IMG/VR virus record: IMGVR_UViG_3300005511_000048
Coordinates: 1 to 31,463 of that record
Strand: one strand, 5' to 3'
Source of the DNA: a virus
Length of the DNA: 31,463 nucleotides
In this document: positions 1 to 7,012 of the stretch, piece by piece
How the letters are laid out: the number at the start of each line of letters is the position of its first letter
Numbering within the stretch: the first letter of the stretch is position 1
The notes under the pieces: generated by a model
Databases searched by the model: none
Told to the model about the DNA's origin: nothing
Seen by the model: the letters and a program-made list of their open reading frames with translations, nothing else
Translations under genes and position numbers: made by a program

Positions 1-154
1 GAGAAAACGGAAGTGCCTCTTCTATAAACACGACTTTGTGGCCAAGGGCCGTCGTCTCGACAACGTTGATGGTCATTGTCTGCTCTTGGTCTATGACGAC
101 GGGAAGATCCGGATCGTAACTGCTTAAGACCGCAATCAACTCTCTGACCGTCAT
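1..154 (-). CDS. Small phage protein, MTVRELI family, 3' end outside window
   Basis: The visible 51 residues begin MTVRELIAVLSSYDPDLPVV and run off the left edge. The opening (a helix followed by 'DPDLPVVI') resembles a widespread family of short phage and plasmid proteins of unknown function. Its ATG (154-152) follows the TAG of the integrase (157-155) directly, so it is probably co-translated with it. Its presence shows that the leftward operon continues past the integrase, so the attachment site is not immediately downstream of int. No function is assigned. Confidence 0.7.
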   Translation of the reverse strand, partial: MTVRELIAVLSSYDPDLPVVIDQEQTMTINVVETTALGHKVVFIEEALPFS

Positions 155-1522
155 CTATCCCTCCGTCCCGGTCGCCTTGCGTCGGCCGCGCGGCTTGGTC
201 GACGGCCGGGCCGCGGCTTTCCTCCCCATCCCGAAGTCCAGACTGTTCGCCAGCTCCTTGGCGTATTCCGGCGCCAGGTGCAGGTAGCGCTCGACCATGC
301 GCTCGGAGCGCCAGCCGGCGGCCTTCTGGGCGGCGAGCTTGCCCCGGCCGCTCCGGATGATGTGGCTGGCGGCGTTGTGCCGGCCCCAATGGGGCGTCAC
401 CGTGCGCAGGGTGGCCGCCCGGAGCATCAGGCGGGCCGCCTGGCGCTTGTCGCCCTGGCGGAGCTTCCGGCGTGCCAGGCGCTCCACAACGGCTGCTGCG
501 CGCTCCCGCATGGCCTTCCAGGCGGTCTTGACCTGGAAGCCGCTCTGCCGGCGGGGCTTCTTATAAGGCCGGTTCTTCGGCGTCAGGATCAGGGCGTCGT
601 GCGGGTCGGTCCGAGTCTCGAGGTAGTCGTGCAGCATGGCGACATACCAGTCCGGAATCGACCGGGTGATCGGCTTGCGGTTCTTGCTTCGGGTCCAGCC
701 GAGATAGAACTCTTCGTGGCCGGGCTCGAGGTTGAGCCCGGTGCCGAGCGGATCCGCATAGTTCGGTTGGCGGCGGCTGATGTAGAGCAGCGCGCCACCG
801 CGGATGCCGGTCGCGAAGACGCCGCCGACGAAGATCTTCAGCTTCGGTCCGGCGCATTTCATCAGCAGCCGGACCTCTTCGTTGTAGAGCCACTTGTTGA
901 TCGGCGTCGCGAAGATGTCCTGCACCGGCAGTTCGGGCCGCGGGAAGTCGGCGCCGATCCAGCCCTTCGCCGCGGCGTGGTTCATCACCGCGCAATAGAC
1001 GTTGGCCTCGCGCTGCTTGGTATCGAGCCCATTGCCCTTGGCGTCATGCAGCTCGGAGAAATAGGCGCCGATGTGCGACAGGTCCTTCGGCGATCGCTTC
1101 GCCTCGCCTTTTCGCACCGGGGTCTGCCGACGGCGGTTCTCGTCTTCAACATAGTCGGCGAGGGGGATATCGGCGACGCCGCGGTCGCGCAGGAACCGGA
1201 TCCACTTCGCGACGTATTCGGCTTCCTTGTCCGCGGCGCCGGCGCGCTCGGGATTCTCGGCTACTCGGTCTTGGTACCGCTGCTCGCAGTAATCAGTCGC
1301 AGCTTCGGTGAAGGTGACGACGTGCTGCTCGCCGTAGAGGAGCGCGTTGTAGATCTTGGTTTCGCGCTGCAGCCGGATTTCTTCGACGCGGGCAGCAGCA
1401 CCGGCCTCCCCTGCGCCAATGCCAGTACTCTCGTAAACGGATCGTGACTTCTTCCCGGCTTTGACGGTGCCGCGGAGGTAGTAGTACGTCCGCCCCTTCG
1501 GGACTTTGGCTTTGAGAGGCAT
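155..1522 (-). CDS. int: Phage integrase, tyrosine recombinase
   Basis: This 455-residue site-specific recombinase should carry out integration and excision of the phage. The catalytic set is readable: Arg241 (ATGIRGG), Lys280 or Lys283 in the beta-hairpin (WTRSKNRK), His378-x-x-Arg381 (HWGRH), Trp404 in the His/Trp position (GWRSERM), and nucleophile Tyr413 (ERYLHL). The N-terminus (MPLKAKVPKG...) has the short beta-rich arm-binding look, and residues about 70-190 form the SAM-like core-binding domain. A basic tail of about 40 residues follows the tyrosine. The start lies inside the upstream HTH gene in another frame, and no strong ribosome site is seen, so coupling to that gene is likely. 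It is the next-to-last gene of the leftward operon visible here. Confidence 0.96.
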   Translation of the reverse strand: MPLKAKVPKGRTYYYLRGTVKAGKKSRSVYESTGIGAGEAGAAARVEEIRLQRETKIYNALLYGEQHVVTFTEAATDYCEQRYQDRVAENPERAGAADKEAEYVAKWIRFLRDRGVADIPLADYVEDENRRRQTPVRKGEAKRSPKDLSHIGAYFSELHDAKGNGLDTKQREANVYCAVMNHAAAKGWIGADFPRPELPVQDIFATPINKWLYNEEVRLLMKCAGPKLKIFVGGVFATGIRGGALLYISRRQPNYADPLGTGLNLEPGHEEFYLGWTRSKNRKPITRSIPDWYVAMLHDYLETRTDPHDALILTPKNRPYKKPRRQSGFQVKTAWKAMRERAAAVVERLARRKLRQGDKRQAARLMLRAATLRTVTPHWGRHNAASHIIRSGRGKLAAQKAAGWRSERMVERYLHLAPEYAKELANSLDFGMGRKAAARPSTKPRGRRKATGTEG

Positions 1523-1731
1523 GGAAGGCTTTCGATCACCCGATTGTAATGTTGCTGTTCGAAGATTTTATGCCTCTCCGTCCCGGAGTAAAAGACAATC
1601 TCCGGGAAGGAAATTCGCAGCTTTTTCAACCACTCACGCAGGGTCCGCTCGGAAACCTGCAGCTTCACGGCGAGCTCGGACTGGGTGAGCGGCCAGGTTG
1701 GAGACTCGGATTTTCGGGCCGTGGCGGTCAT
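1261..1731 (-). CDS. Small HTH protein, excisionase candidate, overlapping int
   Basis: The first 70 or so residues look genuine: MTATARKSE, then 'LTQSELAVKLQVSERTLREWLKKL', a clear helix-turn-helix of the kind found in MerR/excisionase-like and primase-associated proteins, then a short wing with FYSGTERHKIFEQQHYNRVIESL. Its position just upstream of int makes an excisionase or directionality-factor role likely, but this is inferred. The ATG overlaps the stop of the preceding gene as ATGA (1731-1728). No stop occurs before the integrase start, and the frame runs 262 bases inside int before ending at 1261. That tail (Ser, Thr, Pro and Arg rich) looks like out-of-frame sequence. Either the protein has a long low-complexity tail or a stop has been lost. 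Confidence 0.65.
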   Translation of the reverse strand: MTATARKSESPTWPLTQSELAVKLQVSERTLREWLKKLRISFPEIVFYSGTERHKIFEQQHYNRVIESLPCLSKPKSRRGGRTTTSAAPSKPGRSHDPFTRVLALAQGRPVLLPASKKSGCSAKPRSTTRSSTASSTSSPSPKLRLITASSGTKTE

Positions 1732-2054
1732 GTATGCCCCGCCTTGATGGTTACCGTCGCCCCATCGGCGAGGTCTAGCACGTCGCGGTGCGGCGCATCC
1801 CTCCAGTGCCCGGCGAACTGGACCTGGAAGGTGTGGCGGCGGACGGCATGCGTCTGGCCATGGTACTTGCCGATGCGGGGGTGCCGGCAAGGCTCGCCGA
1901 CCGTAGCGCCGCAGAGCTCGCAGGCGACATAGGCGACGCTGCGATCGGTCCGGAGATAGCGGCCGTATTCATTCGGCACCGCGACGAAGATGAACTTGCC
2001 CTGGCGATCGTCGAAGGCGACCAGGCGGATCTGCGGCATGCGGCAGACGGTCAT
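1728..2054 (-). CDS. Small zinc-finger-like phage protein
   Basis: A 108-residue protein starting MTVCRMPQIRLVAFDDRQGK. The start is set by an ATGA overlap with the DUF4326 gene (2054-2051). An N-terminal beta-rich half (KFIFVAVPNEYGRYLRT) is followed by a CELCGATVGEPC...H...H pattern. This Cys-x2-Cys-Gly-Ala-x2-Gly-x2-Cys-x-His arrangement recurs in small phage zinc fingers, where it is thought to bind nucleic acid. No enzyme motif is present. It sits immediately before the HTH/int pair and overlaps the HTH gene by ATGA. Function is unknown, and a nucleic-acid-binding role is an inference from the zinc motif. Confidence 0.75.
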   Translation of the reverse strand: MTVCRMPQIRLVAFDDRQGKFIFVAVPNEYGRYLRTDRSVAYVACELCGATVGEPCRHPRIGKYHGQTHAVRRHTFQVQFAGHWRDAPHRDVLDLADGATVTIKAGHT

Positions 2055-2506
2055 TGGTTTGCGATCTCCAGCAGCACGTCGGCGTGGCAGGGTTCGCCAG
2101 GCTTGCACCAGCAAGCGAGGTTCTTGCCCTTCAGCACCGCGACGATCTCAGCGAGAGCCGGCGCCTCACCGGCTGTGATCTTCGGACCGAGCGGCACGTC
2201 GCCTTTGTCGCCGGCCAGCCTGGGCTGTTCTTCCATGGCGATCGTCTTGCGGCCATGTCCGGGCGCGACCCAGCCCTTGAAGGCGAACACAGAGGCCTGT
2301 TGCCGTCCGAGCCGATCCGCGCGGCAGCCGTAAGAAATAGCGATCCATCCATACTCGGCCGACCGGAAGTCGAATGGATTCCCCCACTTGCTCGGCCGCG
2401 CGACGTTCACCGCCGGCAGGCCGTTCCTCGCCCGCGACAGAGCCTGCAGGTCGAAGCCCTTGCGGCGGGAGAGTTGGAGGCGGACGGGCTGGATGATTGC
2501 GGTCAT
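2051..2506 (-). CDS. DUF4326 domain protein
   Basis: This 151-residue protein carries both signatures of the DUF4326 family: an N-terminal 'RLQLSRRKGFDL...LPAVNVARPSKWGNPF' and a C-terminal 'LKGKNLACWCKPGEPCHADVLLEIAN'. The family is common in phages and its biochemical role is not established. The clustered Cys and His residues (ACWC...PCH) suggest a metal or nucleotide site. The middle (about residues 45-100) is longer than the usual DUF4326 core, with a Tyr- and Arg-rich stretch. It is coupled by ATGA overlaps both to the gene before it (2506-2503) and to the one after it. Confidence 0.88.
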   Translation of the reverse strand: MTAIIQPVRLQLSRRKGFDLQALSRARNGLPAVNVARPSKWGNPFDFRSAEYGWIAISYGCRADRLGRQQASVFAFKGWVAPGHGRKTIAMEEQPRLAGDKGDVPLGPKITAGEAPALAEIVAVLKGKNLACWCKPGEPCHADVLLEIANQ

Positions 2507-2898
2507 CGGTGATCGGCCTGCGGCACCTCGATCATGATGATCTTGTCGGGTGATACCTTCTCAGCGAGCTCGGAAAGCGGGTCGATCCGCTCATGCTGAT
2601 CGGTATCGAACTTCGGAACCGCGATTTCAGGGCCATATCGGTCAAGCCAGCGGTCGCGCCATTCGGCCCAGTTCTCTGGTGTCACGCTGCTGGCTTCGTC
2701 GATGGCGGCCTGCAACTGCGGGTGCATCGCCACGATGACCGGCGTCGCTTCGCGACTGATGCGCGGTATCTGGTGCGTGAAGACGCTCTCGCCGGTCATA
2801 TAGTTCAGCACGTCATAGACGCCGCCGATATCGGAGATGAGGATGCCGGTGGTGGTCGAGAGAACGGCGGTGGTAGGGAAGCACTTTGTCTCAGCCAT
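2503..2898 (-). CDS. Conserved phage hypothetical (FPTTAVLSTTTGIL family)
   Basis: A 131-residue protein. The N-terminal stretch 'FPTTAVLSTTTGILISDIGGVYDVLNYMTGESVFTHQ' is a pattern I recognise from many phage early regions, where proteins begin with a similar 'vLs.ttGrLl.diggvYevLnyMTGd.lfTHqlPR' block. No function is known. The C-terminal half (residues 60-131) is acidic and helical, with 'WAEWRDRWLDRYG' followed by 'EVPQADHR'. It starts three bases after the stop of the upstream 80-residue gene and overlaps DUF4326 by ATGA. Confidence 0.8.
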   Translation of the reverse strand: MAETKCFPTTAVLSTTTGILISDIGGVYDVLNYMTGESVFTHQIPRISREATPVIVAMHPQLQAAIDEASSVTPENWAEWRDRWLDRYGPEIAVPKFDTDQHERIDPLSELAEKVSPDKIIMIEVPQADHR

Positions 2899-2901
2899 CT
2901 T

Positions 2902-3144
2902 TCAATTCCTCAGATGTGCCGGCGTTTCGACCGTGTTCGCCTTCCACTTCGCGATCAACTCCTCGAAGGCCTTGATTGCCCGCTCGTGGTTCGTTTCCGT
3001 CCCGACGTAGGAGACTTCACCACCGGCCCAAACGAGAAGCTGGAATCCGACGCGTTCGCCGGCTGCCTCCGCCAGCATGCGGTCGATCGTGCCGGCGATG
3101 TCTTGCAGGCTGCTGGAAACTTTGACGGCAACGTTCGCCTTCAT
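2902..3144 (-). CDS. Conserved small phage protein, unknown function
   Basis: An 80-residue protein, MKANVAVKVSSSLQDIAG..., with a mixed alpha/beta pattern: a helix (LQDIAGTIDRMLAEAAGE), a beta hairpin (GFQLLVWAGGEVSYVGTE), and a closing helix (ERAIKAFEELIAKWKA). Similar short proteins with a 'pFaLlvf...v.Y..t.dRa..i..l.elLarWe' layout occur widely in phages. The ATG overlaps the stop of the upstream gene (ATGA, 3144-3141). No catalytic motif is visible. Confidence 0.75.
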   Translation of the reverse strand: MKANVAVKVSSSLQDIAGTIDRMLAEAAGERVGFQLLVWAGGEVSYVGTETNHERAIKAFEELIAKWKANTVETPAHLRN

Positions 3145-3719
3145 GCCGTCACCACGCCCGCCCAGTCGCTCGCCAGCGCATCGACGACATAAGCAAAGAG
3201 TTGTTCCGGGCTGAGCTGGAAGCGGTCGAAGTCATAATGGAAGTCGATGCCGCGCCGGCAGACGCTGTTCGCGTGCAGCGTCGTCATCTCTTCCAGCTTC
3301 CGCATGATCGTCACCACGACGCCTTCGCAGGGCGTGTGGTGGTATTCCATGGCCGGCATGGAATACTCCTCGCCGGGCCCGTAGCGCTCGACCGCCCGCA
3401 GGTAGACGTTGACATCGGCGACTGGAAAGCTCAGCCGCCCGCCTTTCTCGCTGCGCGGGCCATTGTGGCTGATCAGGATGTGCGAGCCGGTCTCCGGCTT
3501 GACGACCTCGAGGTCGCAGCGCTGGTTGACCTGGACGCCTTTCAGCACCCGCGAGGTGAAGCTGAAGCGGTGATTGTGCACCGCCGAATGCGCATAGCAG
3601 TTGCGGCGCGGCAGATCGGGGTGCCAGACATGCAGCCGCTGATTCCCGCCCAGCACGACCTGGATGAAGCCGAGCCCGTGCAGGCTGATGGTCTCTTTCG
3701 TGGGGGTGAAGTCTTTCAT
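3141..3719 (-). CDS. Cupin-like conserved phage protein
   Basis: A 192-residue protein starting MKDFTPTKETISLHGLGFIQ. The start is fixed by an ATGA overlap with the upstream 64-residue gene (3719-3716), because the open frame extends much further upstream through that gene. A histidine-bearing beta-strand core is seen: 'QRLHVWHPDLPRR', 'HSAVHNHRFSFTSRVLKG', 'EEYSMPAMEYHHTP'. This His-x-His...His spacing and the alternating strands suggest a double-stranded beta-helix (cupin) fold that could bind a metal, an inference from pattern only. Closely patterned proteins are common in phages of Alpha- and Betaproteobacteria and have no known reaction. The end 'FDRFQLSPEQLFAYVVDALA' is the family's typical C-terminal helix. 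Confidence 0.85.
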   Translation of the reverse strand: MKDFTPTKETISLHGLGFIQVVLGGNQRLHVWHPDLPRRNCYAHSAVHNHRFSFTSRVLKGVQVNQRCDLEVVKPETGSHILISHNGPRSEKGGRLSFPVADVNVYLRAVERYGPGEEYSMPAMEYHHTPCEGVVVTIMRKLEEMTTLHANSVCRRGIDFHYDFDRFQLSPEQLFAYVVDALASDWAGVVTA

Positions 3720-3910
3720 CTTCCCTTGTCCTTGCCGGTCGCACCGAAGAAGAGAGCCCGGCCGACGGCGTCGCAGAGGTCGGCCGTGATCGTAAGGCGG
3801 AGGCGCAGCACCGGCGCATCCTTGACGCCGGAGGCCTTCTGGCGCGTATCGGCGGCTTCCTGCAGCAGATAGCCGCCGACGGCTTCCCAGTTCATCGGCC
3901 GCTCGCTCAT
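3716..3910 (-). CDS. Small hypothetical protein
   Basis: A 64-residue protein, MSERPMNWEAVGGYLLQEAAD..., bounded on both sides by ATGA overlaps (3910-3907 with the DUF5131 gene, 3719-3716 with the cupin-like gene). That bounding is the best evidence that it is real. It is predicted to be mainly helical, with an 'RLRLTITADLCDAVGRALF' amphipathic segment. I do not recognise the family, and no motif suggests a function. Confidence 0.65.
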   Translation of the reverse strand: MSERPMNWEAVGGYLLQEAADTRQKASGVKDAPVLRLRLTITADLCDAVGRALFFGATGKDKGR

Positions 3911-4782
3911 CTCCCTGCGCCCTCCAGGCTTCGGGAGACGGGTGCCGAGGCGGGGAACTCGCGGATCCGCAGGTCGGCCGGCCATTCGGCCGGGTCGCCA
4001 CCCTTGCGGTCCTTGGTTTTGAAGGTCAACTGCTGCAGGCGGGGGTTGCTGCCGAGCTGCTTGTCGAAGACGGCGATGCCCCGCAGCTGCGCCCATTCGA
4101 GCGCGAGTGCCATCCAGGAGAGGTGGAACAATCTTGCGTTCGGACCGGATTCACCGCCGATCACCATCCACTTCAGGAAGCCCCAGTTGATCCAATCGAC
4201 GCGCTCAAGGGCCGGCTCGTAGGAGACCCAGGTCAGCCAGCCTTCGCCGGCGAGATCCGCCATGGGGTGGCGTCGCTGGTTGGCGCGCGCCTGATCCTCG
4301 ATCGAGGTGCCGAGCCAGACGTTCGGCAGCGGCCAGGCACTGCCGGCGCGCAGGGTGCAGTCGCGGACGGTGTTCGCGCGCATGTATTTGCGCATGCGCT
4401 GAGGCCGCTTGGTCAGGACCTGGAAGGTGTGATGGTTGCACAGCGCCATGACGGCGAAGATCTTGTCCAGGAACGCATCCGGCACTTCGTCATGGAAGAT
4501 GTCGCCGTGGCTCGGCACGAAGATCTTGCGCGGTTTGGTCCAGGTCAGCGGATCGGAGAGGCGGTCCTCGCGCAACGCGACCTTGCCGGTCCAAACCAGC
4601 TTGCCGTTCCGGCTCTCGACCAGGCCCTGCAGCGGGCCCGCGATCTTCGGGTTCGGATTGTGGGCGAGGCGCCAGATCAGCGGCACCGCATAGCAATTGG
4701 TGCAGCCGGGGCTCTCATAGTCGCAGCCCTGCACGATCGGCCAGGTAGAATCGGTCCACTCGACGCCGGTCTCATAAGCCAT
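3907..4782 (-). CDS. DUF5131 (phage Gp37/Gp68) family protein
   Basis: This 291-residue protein is a full-length member of the Gp37/Gp68 (DUF5131) family. The N-terminal 'GVEWTDSTWPIVQGCDYESPGCTNCYA' carries the family's three cysteines (Cys20, Cys27, Cys30), which resemble a radical-SAM-type Fe-S site but with Cys-x6-Cys-x2-Cys spacing. Later hallmarks are 'IFVPSHGDIFHDEVPD', 'HTFQVLTKRPQRM', 'LPNVWLGTSIEDQ', 'WVSYEPAL', 'WMVIGGESGPNAR' and 'FDKQLG'. The barrel-like series of strands fits a TIM-barrel enzyme. The substrate is unknown; the family is frequent in mycobacteriophages and proteobacterial prophages. Its ATG shares one base with the upstream stop (TGATG). Confidence 0.93.
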   Translation of the reverse strand: MAYETGVEWTDSTWPIVQGCDYESPGCTNCYAVPLIWRLAHNPNPKIAGPLQGLVESRNGKLVWTGKVALREDRLSDPLTWTKPRKIFVPSHGDIFHDEVPDAFLDKIFAVMALCNHHTFQVLTKRPQRMRKYMRANTVRDCTLRAGSAWPLPNVWLGTSIEDQARANQRRHPMADLAGEGWLTWVSYEPALERVDWINWGFLKWMVIGGESGPNARLFHLSWMALALEWAQLRGIAVFDKQLGSNPRLQQLTFKTKDRKGGDPAEWPADLRIREFPASAPVSRSLEGAGR

Positions 4783-5039
4783 CAGTGCACACTCCCGCAG
4801 CCGCCGGTGTGCCGGTCGATCACCTTGTCGGTCTCATCGGCGACCGCGTCGATGAAGTTCAGCGCGCCTTCGGGGTCGTAGCAGCCGAAGGCCCGGACCT
4901 TGCCGGCGGCGTCGTGGAGGCGGATCCAGATCGTGCCGTGCTCGCAGGACACGACCGTCATGTGATCGGCGGCGAAGGCGTCCGGGTCGGCAAGCTGGTG
5001 ATCTTCGGCTTCGCGCTTGATGTCGTCGGCTTCGGCCAT
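4782..5039 (-). CDS. Small hypothetical phage protein
   Basis: An 85-residue protein starting MAEADDIKREAEDHQLADPD. This ATG lies one base after the stop of the upstream lipoprotein gene; an alternative in-frame start at 5060 would overlap that gene and is less likely. The central segment 'DHMTVVSCEHGTIWIRLHDAAGKVRAFGCYDPEGALNFIDAV' reads as a compact beta-sheet with a helix, a layout seen in several small phage proteins. The C-terminus has His and Cys residues (DRHTGGCGSVH). No function can be assigned. Confidence 0.72.
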   Translation of the reverse strand: MAEADDIKREAEDHQLADPDAFAADHMTVVSCEHGTIWIRLHDAAGKVRAFGCYDPEGALNFIDAVADETDKVIDRHTGGCGSVH

Positions 5040-5040
5040 G

Positions 5041-5193
5041 TCAGTTCCCCGCCAGTCCAATCGCGGCGCCGGCGACGTCGAAGGCCAGGCCGCCCAACCA
5101 TTTGTCGGAACGATCAGCGCAGCCCGTCACCGCGGCGGCGAGCGCGCAGATGAGAAGTATGCCGATCAGGAGCTTGACGTCGGGGCGGTTCAC
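5041..5193 (-). CDS. Small predicted lipoprotein
   Basis: A 50-residue protein from a GTG start (5193-5191), chosen because it overlaps the stop of the upstream gene as GTGA. Residues 8-24 are hydrophobic (LLIGILLICALAAAVT) and end in a lipobox, VTGC, with the acylated cysteine at residue 25. The remaining 25 residues (ADRSDKWLGGLAFDV...) would then be exposed at the membrane. It resembles tiny phage lipoproteins used in exclusion or lysis, but it has no spanin partner here and lies in an early operon, so the role is open. Confidence 0.65.
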   Translation of the reverse strand: MNRPDVKLLIGILLICALAAAVTGCADRSDKWLGGLAFDVAGAAIGLAGN

Positions 5194-5513
5194 GCGATTC
5201 CCCTCTTCCGGTTGTCGATCACCTGGCCGGTATGCCGTCCGCATTCGCGGCAGAATTGCTGCCGGCGTTCCTCGATCATGTCGCGCGGGCCGGTGAAAAC
5301 CATTTCGTAGCGACAGGGCGGCGGCGGCAGATGCGCATGCTCGGAGCCGACCGGGTGGCTCTGCTTCAAGCGCTCGACGTCGCACTCCGAGAAGATGTCG
5401 TGGTTGTGCTGAAAGTGCCCGGGCTGGCCGTTCGACAGGCGATCCGGAAACTTGATCGTCCGATAGCCGGTGATCCGGAAGGTGATGTTGGGATGGACGT
5501 TAGGCTCGGTCAT
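5190..5513 (-). CDS. Hypothetical protein with C-terminal CxxC
   Basis: A 107-residue protein starting MTEPNVHPNITFRITGYRTIK. The start is set by the ATGA overlap at 5513-5510; the longer open frame upstream belongs to the preceding gene's other strand reading. It is rich in His and Pro in the middle (QHNHDIF, SEHAHLPPPP), and ends in 'RRQQFCRECGRHTGQVIDNRK', a Cys-x2-Cys-Gly-x-His knuckle that could bind zinc. I do not recognise the family. The GTGA overlap with the downstream lipoprotein gene suggests coupled translation. Confidence 0.65.
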   Translation of the reverse strand: MTEPNVHPNITFRITGYRTIKFPDRLSNGQPGHFQHNHDIFSECDVERLKQSHPVGSEHAHLPPPPCRYEMVFTGPRDMIEERRQQFCRECGRHTGQVIDNRKRGIA

Positions 5514-5947
5514 GCAGCGCTCCGTTCCTCGGCTTGCCTGGTCGCGGCGCGTCCGGTTTCGGAGTTCCATACCTGCGGCAGATGCGACCAGTGGGTGTGA
5601 TAACCAGGCCAGTCGCTGTCGCCGGGCGAACCGCACCAGGGCGCCTCGCTCACCGGCAGCTTCCACCACAGGACGGGCCCGAAATCTTCATGCCAGGTGT
5701 CGGCCGGGTAGAGATCCAGGAACTTTGCCCCGATCGCCGCGCGGCGGTGCTCAACCTCGCGGTTGTTCGCCTCCAGGAGCTCGGTCACGCGGGCGTCATG
5801 CTCCTTCAGTGTCACGAAGCCGTAGGCACGCGGATCCTGTTGGACGGCCAGCATGGTGCTGCTGACCAGTTCATCGACGAAGACCGAGGCGGCGTTCTTG
5901 ACGGCCTGATTCAAGGCGGTGTTCACCAGCTTGTCGTGGTCGGTCAT
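5510..5947 (-). CDS. Phage protein with DUF551-like C-terminus
   Basis: A 145-residue protein. The N-terminal 80 residues are helical (MTDHDKLVNTALNQAVKNAASVF..., then an 'EHDARVTELLEANNREVEHRRAAIG' coiled-coil-like stretch). The C-terminal part 'GPVLWWKLPVSEAPWCGSPGDSDWPGYHTHWSHLPQVW' echoes the short aromatic-rich W...YHTHW..LP motif of DUF551-type phage proteins. The resemblance is by eye and moderate. It is coupled by ATGA to both neighbours (5947-5944, 5513-5510). Function is unknown. Confidence 0.75.
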   Translation of the reverse strand: MTDHDKLVNTALNQAVKNAASVFVDELVSSTMLAVQQDPRAYGFVTLKEHDARVTELLEANNREVEHRRAAIGAKFLDLYPADTWHEDFGPVLWWKLPVSEAPWCGSPGDSDWPGYHTHWSHLPQVWNSETGRAATRQAEERSAA

Positions 5948-6402
5948 GCGCCGGTCTCCAGCACCGCAGCCAGGGCGGAGATGCAGAGATCCAGTTTCAG
6001 AGATACATGGGTGGTCGGTAGGCCGCGCCGAACCTCGTCCGGCGTCATGCTCGGTGTCTTCAAGTGTTCAAGCCGCGATCGTGGCCTTGGGGCGATCCGG
6101 TGGACGACGACGCGTGTCAACCGCTCGCGTTCTGCCAGCAGGAGAGCGCCGGCGCGTTCCAGATTGCGAGCCCTGGTCTTCGGCTTCCACCATTTGACAT
6201 CCCAGGGCCAGCCGAGCGGTGCGCCGTCCTCGCGCAGTGTCATGCCATGACCGGTTCCCCAGTGCATATAGATCATCGCGGCGCGCAGCATCTCGCCGTC
6301 GCTATGCTCATCATCATGCGCCAGGGTCCAACCTTCCACGGCGATCTGCCGCTTGCGCTCGGCTTCGACCAGGCTGCGCGCGGTCGCGAGAAAGTCGGTC
6401 AT
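5944..6402 (-). CDS. Conserved phage hypothetical (AERKRQ...HDDEH family)
   Basis: A 152-residue protein from ATG 6402-6400 (ATGA overlap with the HD-domain gene). The N-terminal block 'LVEAERKRQIAVEGWTLAHDDEHSDGEMLRAAMIYMHW' is typical of a large family of phage proteins beginning with an 'eR.rQi..eGwt.ehDDeH..geL..AA..Y' motif, followed by 'LGWPWDVKWWKPKTRARNLERAGALLLAERERL'. The His-Asp-Asp-x-His cluster could form a metal site, but no activity is known. The C-terminal 40 residues, after the conserved part, look like a family-specific extension. Confidence 0.85.
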   Translation of the reverse strand: MTDFLATARSLVEAERKRQIAVEGWTLAHDDEHSDGEMLRAAMIYMHWGTGHGMTLREDGAPLGWPWDVKWWKPKTRARNLERAGALLLAERERLTRVVVHRIAPRPRSRLEHLKTPSMTPDEVRRGLPTTHVSLKLDLCISALAAVLETGA

Positions 6403-7007
6403 GCAACAAGCCCCGGCAGTTTCGGCAGCAGGCCGTCGCGATGCAGGCCGCGGGCGAAGTCGATGAAGACGTCCTTGGCGACGCCCCAATATTCGTCGTG
6501 CTCGAATATGATCGGTCGCGCGCGCGGCGGCGGCATATCGACCGGCATATCGAGCGCCGGGCTGCCGGGCGGGATCAGGTCGCGATACTCGGTCGCCAAC
6601 ATGACCAGGTCGGCATGCTTGACCTCGGCATGGATATCCATCGGCACCGGCCATTGCAGGCCACAGGCGAGATGGATCGCGCGCTCGACCGGCTCGGTGA
6701 CTTGGTCATAGGCGGCCAGGGCCGCCGGCGAGAGCATGCGCATTGCGTTCTTCAGCGGCGTCGAGACGTCGCCCAGATAGCCTTCCGCCGCATCGTGCAG
6801 CAGCGCATAGGGCTTCACCGCATCACGGCAGAGCTGGGCGACCGCGACGCTGTGGCTGGCCACGCTGTAGAAGCCCTGGATATGGCCGGTCCAGCGGCAC
6901 ATCTTCGCCGTGGCCGCCGCGATCACGCGCAAACTCACCTGCTCCAGGGAGGGACAAAGCAGGTCGAAGCGGCGACCGTCGGCGGTGATGATCCACGGCG
7001 AAGGCAT
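6399..7007 (-). CDS. HD-domain phosphohydrolase, 5'-nucleotidase-like
   Basis: This 202-residue protein has the YfbR-like HD fold: 'GFYSVASHSVAVAQLC' gives the first metal-binding His (about residue 52), 'KPYALLHDAAEGYLGDVSTPLK' gives the His71-Asp72 pair and the conserved Glu/Asp, and 'HADLVMLATEYRDL' gives the last Asp. The start 'WIITADGRRFDLLCP' is typical of phage-encoded members. Enzymes of this family hydrolyse deoxynucleoside monophosphates, so a role in nucleotide-pool control during phage replication is likely, though substrate choice cannot be read from sequence. It lies five bases after the DUF2303 gene in the same operon. Confidence 0.9.
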   Translation of the reverse strand: MPSPWIITADGRRFDLLCPSLEQVSLRVIAAATAKMCRWTGHIQGFYSVASHSVAVAQLCRDAVKPYALLHDAAEGYLGDVSTPLKNAMRMLSPAALAAYDQVTEPVERAIHLACGLQWPVPMDIHAEVKHADLVMLATEYRDLIPPGSPALDMPVDMPPPRARPIIFEHDEYWGVAKDVFIDFARGLHRDGLLPKLPGLVA

Positions 7008-7012
7008 GGCGG

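Noticed and set aside
278-1447. Long forward frame opposite the integrase
   Set aside because: It is the complement of a clear tyrosine recombinase, with Ala/Gly/Arg-rich composition typical of shadows in high-GC DNA.
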